From: Smittium mucronatum
Lineage: Eukaryota; Kickxellomycota; Harpellomycetes; Harpellales; Legeriomycetaceae
Reading direction: 5' to 3'
Length of the DNA: 12,963 nucleotides
Assembly (NCBI GenBank): GCA_001953115.1
Contig: LSSL01001137.1
Coordinates: 1 to 12,963, forward strand
Each line of letters starts with the position of its first letter. Within the stretch, counting starts at the first letter, position 1. This document shows, piece by piece, positions 9,900-12,963 of the stretch. Below the pieces are notes generated by a model. The model had not been told where the DNA came from. It searched no databases and saw only the letters and a list, made by a program, of their open reading frames with translations. The translations under genes and the position numbers were made by a program.

Positions 9900-10940
9900 T
9901 ATTATACTATTTGTGGATTGATTTACTTACAATCTCAGAACTTAGAATACTAGAGCCGCGAATTTGCTGTTATTCAAAAAGTATAAAGCCCTCTATTAAA
10001 GACCCGATATAGCGTGTAAACTTTCTACACGAAATCCTCACCCTTAAATTATTCATTAGCAATTCTAATGATGTTGATTGAATATATTTTTTTACCATAT
10101 TATTATTTATTGTAATTATAAACCTCATAATAATAACCTTAAGTAATAAGATAATTAGTCAATAAGTGAGTGATCAGCACAACTGACATTATGAGCTCAT
10201 AAAAACTCGCGGAGTGTGAGACTCTTCAACGTATATAGCACATAATTTATTTCTAACGCCTTTCCCGCTAGTTTTTTCATTCTCCCTCCGTATTTTGAGT
10301 TAACAAAAAAAATAGTCTGCAATAATTTATTCAATAATTAAATTTTTTTCAAATATCCTAACCTTGAGTTAGCAAGTTTTGGATTATTACTTGTGTTTTA
10401 AAGCATTTTTTTTCATGGATATTTTATAGTTAGCTCCAACAAACACATCTAAATTTCAATGAAATATTCATTATCGGTAAATACATTCCTCATTAATATG
10501 CGGACTAGTAATAAAACTCGGAAAAAAAATATGTGGATTATATGAACCTATGAAATAAGTTTATAACACAAATACTAAATGTATGCATGCTATCGATAGA
10601 GCTAAGCGATATAGAAAGCCAAACAAAACAATGAAATTATAATTCTATATTCATAGTATTCTAAACACAAAATAAATACTATTCTCATTTTTGTGCCCAA
10701 AAATAAAAGAAAATTCATACTTTACAGAATTAAATTGTATTGCCATTTATATTCATTACCGTCCTGAATAGAGGCATAGACTAAAATACAACAAAAAAAT
10801 AACTTTTTACAAGGCGAATTACAAATTCTAATATACTCTTACAAATGCTGATATATGATTTCTTTTCTAACTGAAACTTATATCCATAAGATTTTTTTTA
10901 TCAAATATCCTTATTTTAAACTATCGGAATATATTAGGTA
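9900..10940. other. gene-free stretch with slightly higher GC
   Basis: Around 9940-10300 there are more G and C than in the preceding kilobases (for example GAGCCGCG, CTCGCGGAG, and a pyrimidine-rich run CGCCTTTCCCGCTAG). No open frame, tRNA box or splice-supported exon can be made out. Short palindromes are ATGAGCTCAT (10191-10200) and CTATCGATAG (10590-10599). I cannot tell whether this is a promoter region, a decayed element or unique spacer. Confidence 0.5.
10013..10031. repeat. hairpin, 6-bp perfect arms
   Basis: CGTGTA and TACACG pair around a 7-nt loop in the locally GC-richer segment. There is no T-tract or gene beside it, so a terminator role is not supported. Confidence 0.6.
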
Positions 10941-10943
10941 TAA

Positions 10944-11024
10944 AGTGCCATTTTTTTAAAGAGATGGGATTTGGTTGGAAAAACATGCAAAGCTGGTGGT
11001 TACAAATATTGGGTTGACTGTGAA
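10944..11024 (+). other. short protein-like open segment, unrecognised
   Basis: A 27-codon open stretch reads KRWDLVGKTCKAGGYKYWVDC before a TAG. Its residue mix (Trp, Cys, Gly, Lys) looks more protein-like than the surrounding AT-rich translations, and the DNA is richer in G than the flanks. I do not recognise the family. The GYKxW pattern loosely recalls part of piggyBac-type transposases, but nothing else supports that. It may be one piece of a decayed gene together with the open segments at 11155 and 11659. Confidence 0.25.
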
Positions 11025-11059
11025 TAGAGATGAAGAAATTATAATACACAATTTATTAA

Positions 11060-11084
11060 AAGCTTAGTATTATTATATAAGCTT
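11060..11084. repeat. inverted repeat with 7-bp arms
   Basis: AAGCTTA and TAAGCTT are separated by 11 AT-only bases. The arms each contain AAGCTT. It lies between two of the unrecognised open segments; no function is evident. Confidence 0.65.
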
Positions 11085-11154
11085 GGATTGTTGTTTTAAA
11101 GAGTAAAACGAATAGGAATACCTTAAGAAACTAAAAAGATTGGTAGTCATTTAA

Positions 11155-11406
11155 TTTGATACAGATTTAGTATTTCCATTTGGTAATATAAATAATATAA
11201 ATGTGTATATACATGTATTTAGAAAATGTGTCAGTTTTATGTTTTTTTACCAACCGTTTAAAAATGTATATGAGGTTATGTATAGAGATGTTAAAGTGGT
11301 TATACATGGGTACGGGTTTATCATTAGCACCAATTTTTTTTATTATAAAAAGGGCGGGGAATTTTCCAAAAAAATTGTATTTATGAAATTTGTTGGATGT
11401 AAATAA
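11155..11406 (+). other. 84-codon open segment, possible gene remnant
   Basis: One plus frame is open from just after a stop at 11152 to TAA at 11404-11406; the first ATG in it is at 11203, which would give 67 residues. The translation includes DLVFPFGNINNINVYIHVF, FYQPFKNVYEVMYRDVKVV, and IHGYGFIIST, then a Lys-rich end with FMKFVGCK. It has no long homopolymer residues and uses Val, Gly and Cys more than the typical shadow frames here. It has no signal peptide or domain I can name. A second overlapping frame (11201-11386) is probably its shadow. It may be an exon or a decayed transposon piece, or chance. Confidence 0.3.
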
Positions 11407-11479
11407 AAGATGAGCGTAAAAAAAAACTTGTAAAATGAAGATAATGGTTGGTAGCTTCTATAAAAAGAAAATTGATTCT

Positions 11480-11497
11480 TGCCAAAAGTTATTGGCA
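11480..11497. repeat. hairpin, 6-bp perfect arms
   Basis: TGCCAA and TTGGCA pair around a 6-nt loop, and the stem can be extended by a wobble and a C-G pair. It lies 75 bp after the stop of the 84-codon open segment. No T-tract follows. Confidence 0.6.
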
Positions 11498-11658
11498 GGT
11501 GTTTTGGTCACATTATGCTTGTTTAGAATATAAAAGAATAAAGCTTAAATTTGTGCTTCAAAAGTTAAGCGATTGATTGCAGAGGTTTAAATGGATAAAA
11601 AATAAGGACTTTTTAACATTGAAAGCGAAGATTTGAGTAATTTTAATTCTCTTTTTAA

Positions 11659-11814
11659 AACAAATCACTAAAAATTTCGTTTAATAATTGTAAAATATAT
11701 TATTTGGGAAACTTATCTTTGGTTTTCACCATTTCTCGTTTGAAATTTGGTAAAAAGGGTAATGAAAAGTCTTTAATAAATAAGTTTTTATCCACCTTAA
11801 CACTTACACAAATT
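11659..11814 (+). other. 52-codon open segment, unrecognised
   Basis: An open plus frame between a TAA and a TAG reads YYLGNLSLVFTISRLKFGKK and then NEKSLINKFLSTLTLTQ. It lacks an early ATG. It could be a third piece of the same decayed gene as the segments at 10944 and 11155. No family is recognised and its length is within what chance gives in this window. Confidence 0.2.
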
Positions 11815-12366
11815 TAGAATTAAATTATATTTAACCTAAAGTTACAAAATTAAATAAAATATAAAGAGTAACACCGCAAATGTATTTCATTATTGGAGGA
11901 TTTGTTTAAATAGGATAAATAAGTATATTTAGAATTTCTGAGTCGGTATAACTCCACTTAGCCTAATGATTTTCTGTCACGGTTTCACTTATTATGTGTA
12001 TAAATGCTTGAATTGTATTGATTGCACCTCGGATTTTCTAAATCGCAAAGAAAGTTTGTAGACGATTCAATTATCAGAACAATATCTTTATTGATCTCAT
12101 TAAGTTAAGGCACAAAAATAGTTGAAATTTGAATTCAATAGGAATTTGACTCTTTAGCCTACAGTTTGTTGTATTTACTCTAATTCGCTGAAATTTATAT
12201 AAATCCATTTGCCAAAAATTAAAATATATCCAATAGAATAAACAATTATATAAGTGAAAACCAGATTAGCATAAATGATGGCACTATATTTTCTAATATC
12301 GGCATATAGTTAAAATGAATGCTCAGCTTTAATTTAATATGGATTATTATTCATTCCTATTATTGG

Positions 12367-12382
12367 CTCTTAAGAATAAGAG
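12367..12382. repeat. hairpin, 6-bp arms and AGAA loop
   Basis: CTCTTA and TAAGAG pair around AGAA. It shares the word GGCTCTT-like context with the hairpin about 120 bp downstream, but the two do not align as repeats. Confidence 0.6.
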
Positions 12383-12483
12383 AGGATATATAAGCGAAAA
12401 ATACTACTAAATTCAACCCTTATCACTTTCAGGGGCCATCATACAAAAAATGGCACGTATAACTGAGGCTATAAATGTCCATA

Positions 12484-12500
12484 GAGCCAAAAATTGGCTC
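12484..12500. repeat. hairpin, 7-bp perfect arms and AAA loop
   Basis: GAGCCAA and TTGGCTC pair perfectly around AAA. This is the most GC-rich perfect hairpin in the window. It is not the conserved histone 3' stem-loop, whose arm order and loop differ. It lies about 120 bp before the tandem array. Confidence 0.75.
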
Positions 12501-12596
12501 AAATTCTTTTATTAAAAATTCGAACAAACAAATAGTTATTTACAATTATAAACAATTATGTAATGAGTTTTGAAATTAAATGGCACCAGAAACCAA

Positions 12597-12878
12597 TTAA
12601 AAAGATAAATGAAAAAATTTACATCCTGCAGAAAAAGTAGCAATTTTTGTGCAGTGATATTGGGCCATAAATCTACAATTGTTATCCAATATTTGTTGCC
12701 ATAAATACAGATCTATAGCTCTGGTATTAAAAAAGACACTATCTGCCCAGAAAAGGCCACTTTTTGCAAACATATATTGGGCTAAGAAGCGTCTATTTTT
12801 GGCCAATATTAGCGGTTTGTAATTAAATAATATAGCTGTGGTCGAGAATGAAGACACTCCCTGTCCAAGAAGATCCAT
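12597..12878 (-). CDS. 93-codon frame with a 39-residue repeat, doubtful gene
   Basis: This minus-strand frame is the longest in the window and lies inside the tandem array. Because the DNA period is 117 bp, the protein repeats every 39 residues: TTAI (13-16) and TRAI (52-55), IL (24-25 and 63-64), Asn 28 and 67, Arg 30 and 69, AQY (33-35 and 72-74), Lys 39 and 78, FF (49-50 and 88-89). A further diverged unit with IL, Asn, Arg, QY and SVF is encoded upstream (toward the window end) in another frame, because the spacing there is 118 bp. It ends in a stop after that unit, so the array is not one open frame. Amino acids between the conserved columns differ freely. It may be the end of a decayed repeat protein or merely a frame kept open by a non-coding satellite. 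No domain is recognised. Confidence 0.2.
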   Translation of the reverse strand: MDLLGQGVSSFSTTAILFNYKPLILAKNRRFLAQYMFAKSGLFWADSVFFNTRAIDLYLWQQILDNNCRFMAQYHCTKIATFSAGCKFFHLSF

Positions 12879-12963
12879 TATTTAGACAGTAATATTGATC
12901 AACAAGGCGGATATTTTCGACCAATATTTTCTCATAGAAACCTATATTTATAACTTTGGTCAA
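12618..12963. repeat. diverged tandem array, 117-118 bp unit, three units, runs off the window
   Basis: Three head-to-tail units start near 12618, 12735 and 12853, the last cut by the window end. Landmarks recur at fixed distance. ATATTG starts at 12657, 12774 and 12892. CCAATATT starts at 12686, 12803 and 12921. ATAGCT (ATAACT in the third unit) starts at 12715, 12832 and 12950. GACACT starts at 12735 and 12853. The spacing is 117 bp between units one and two and 118 bp between two and three. Between landmarks the units have diverged considerably, so the array is old. Each unit contains the inverted pair TATTGG (TATTGA in the third unit) and CCAATA, 22 bp apart in the first two units. I do not recognise the satellite family. 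Confidence 0.85.

Larger units (their letters stand above)
11820..12596. other. gene-free stretch with short hairpins
   Basis: No gene or known element is visible. The notable contents are two compact perfect hairpins at 12367-12382 and 12484-12500, listed separately. The sequence directly before the tandem array cannot be aligned to the repeat unit with confidence, so the array seems to begin near 12618. Confidence 0.5.

Noticed and set aside
12618..12963. CRISPR array
   Set aside because: The whole 117-bp unit is repeated and diverged, with no short identical repeats separated by unique spacers, and the sequence looks eukaryotic.

Overview
The window is very AT-rich eukaryotic nuclear-type DNA with no intact gene. 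All six frames are broken by stops every few codons, and the longest ATG-to-stop frame is 93 codons. I see no bacterial operons, ribosome binding sites, tRNA or rRNA. Host lineage cannot be fixed from this sequence. The AT content, homopolymer and AT-microsatellite load and a decayed L1/Tx1-type retrotransposon would fit an AT-rich protist, an early-diverging fungus or a lower invertebrate.

Left part (1 to about 5.2 kb). The plus strand is clearly A-rich. Behind many stops and frame slips lies the remnant of a non-LTR retrotransposon (LINE) second ORF on the plus strand. It has, in the right order and at the right spacing, an APE-type endonuclease (about 1328-1960), a reverse transcriptase with finger, palm and YADD motifs (about 2460-3300), the L1/Tx1-type post-RT segment with an FFWDGKK motif (about 3480-3830), and a probable C-terminal block (about 4539-4877). 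The total span, about 3.5 kb or 1,180 codons, is close to a full-length L1/Tx1 ORF2. Upstream (1-1320) sit a C12 tract, a G12 tract, a short C4A4-like run and no recognisable ORF1. A short motif at 1143-1167 resembles the endonuclease start, suggesting a partial duplication.

Middle part (about 5.2-10.9 kb). The A-over-T bias fades into a roughly balanced AT-rich sequence with AT microsatellites and a few short palindromes. I found no gene or recognisable element there. Base composition is slightly richer in G and C around 9.9-10.3 kb.

Right part (about 10.9 kb to the end). A G/T-richer stretch (10.94-11.82 kb) holds three protein-like but unrecognised open segments on the plus strand, perhaps one decayed gene. 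Several short perfect hairpins follow. The window ends inside a diverged tandem array with a 117-118 bp period, three units visible and running off the edge. Each unit carries a TATTGG...CCAATA inverted repeat, and the minus strand encodes a matching 39-residue repeat. With the LINE remnant, this array is the most interesting structure here.
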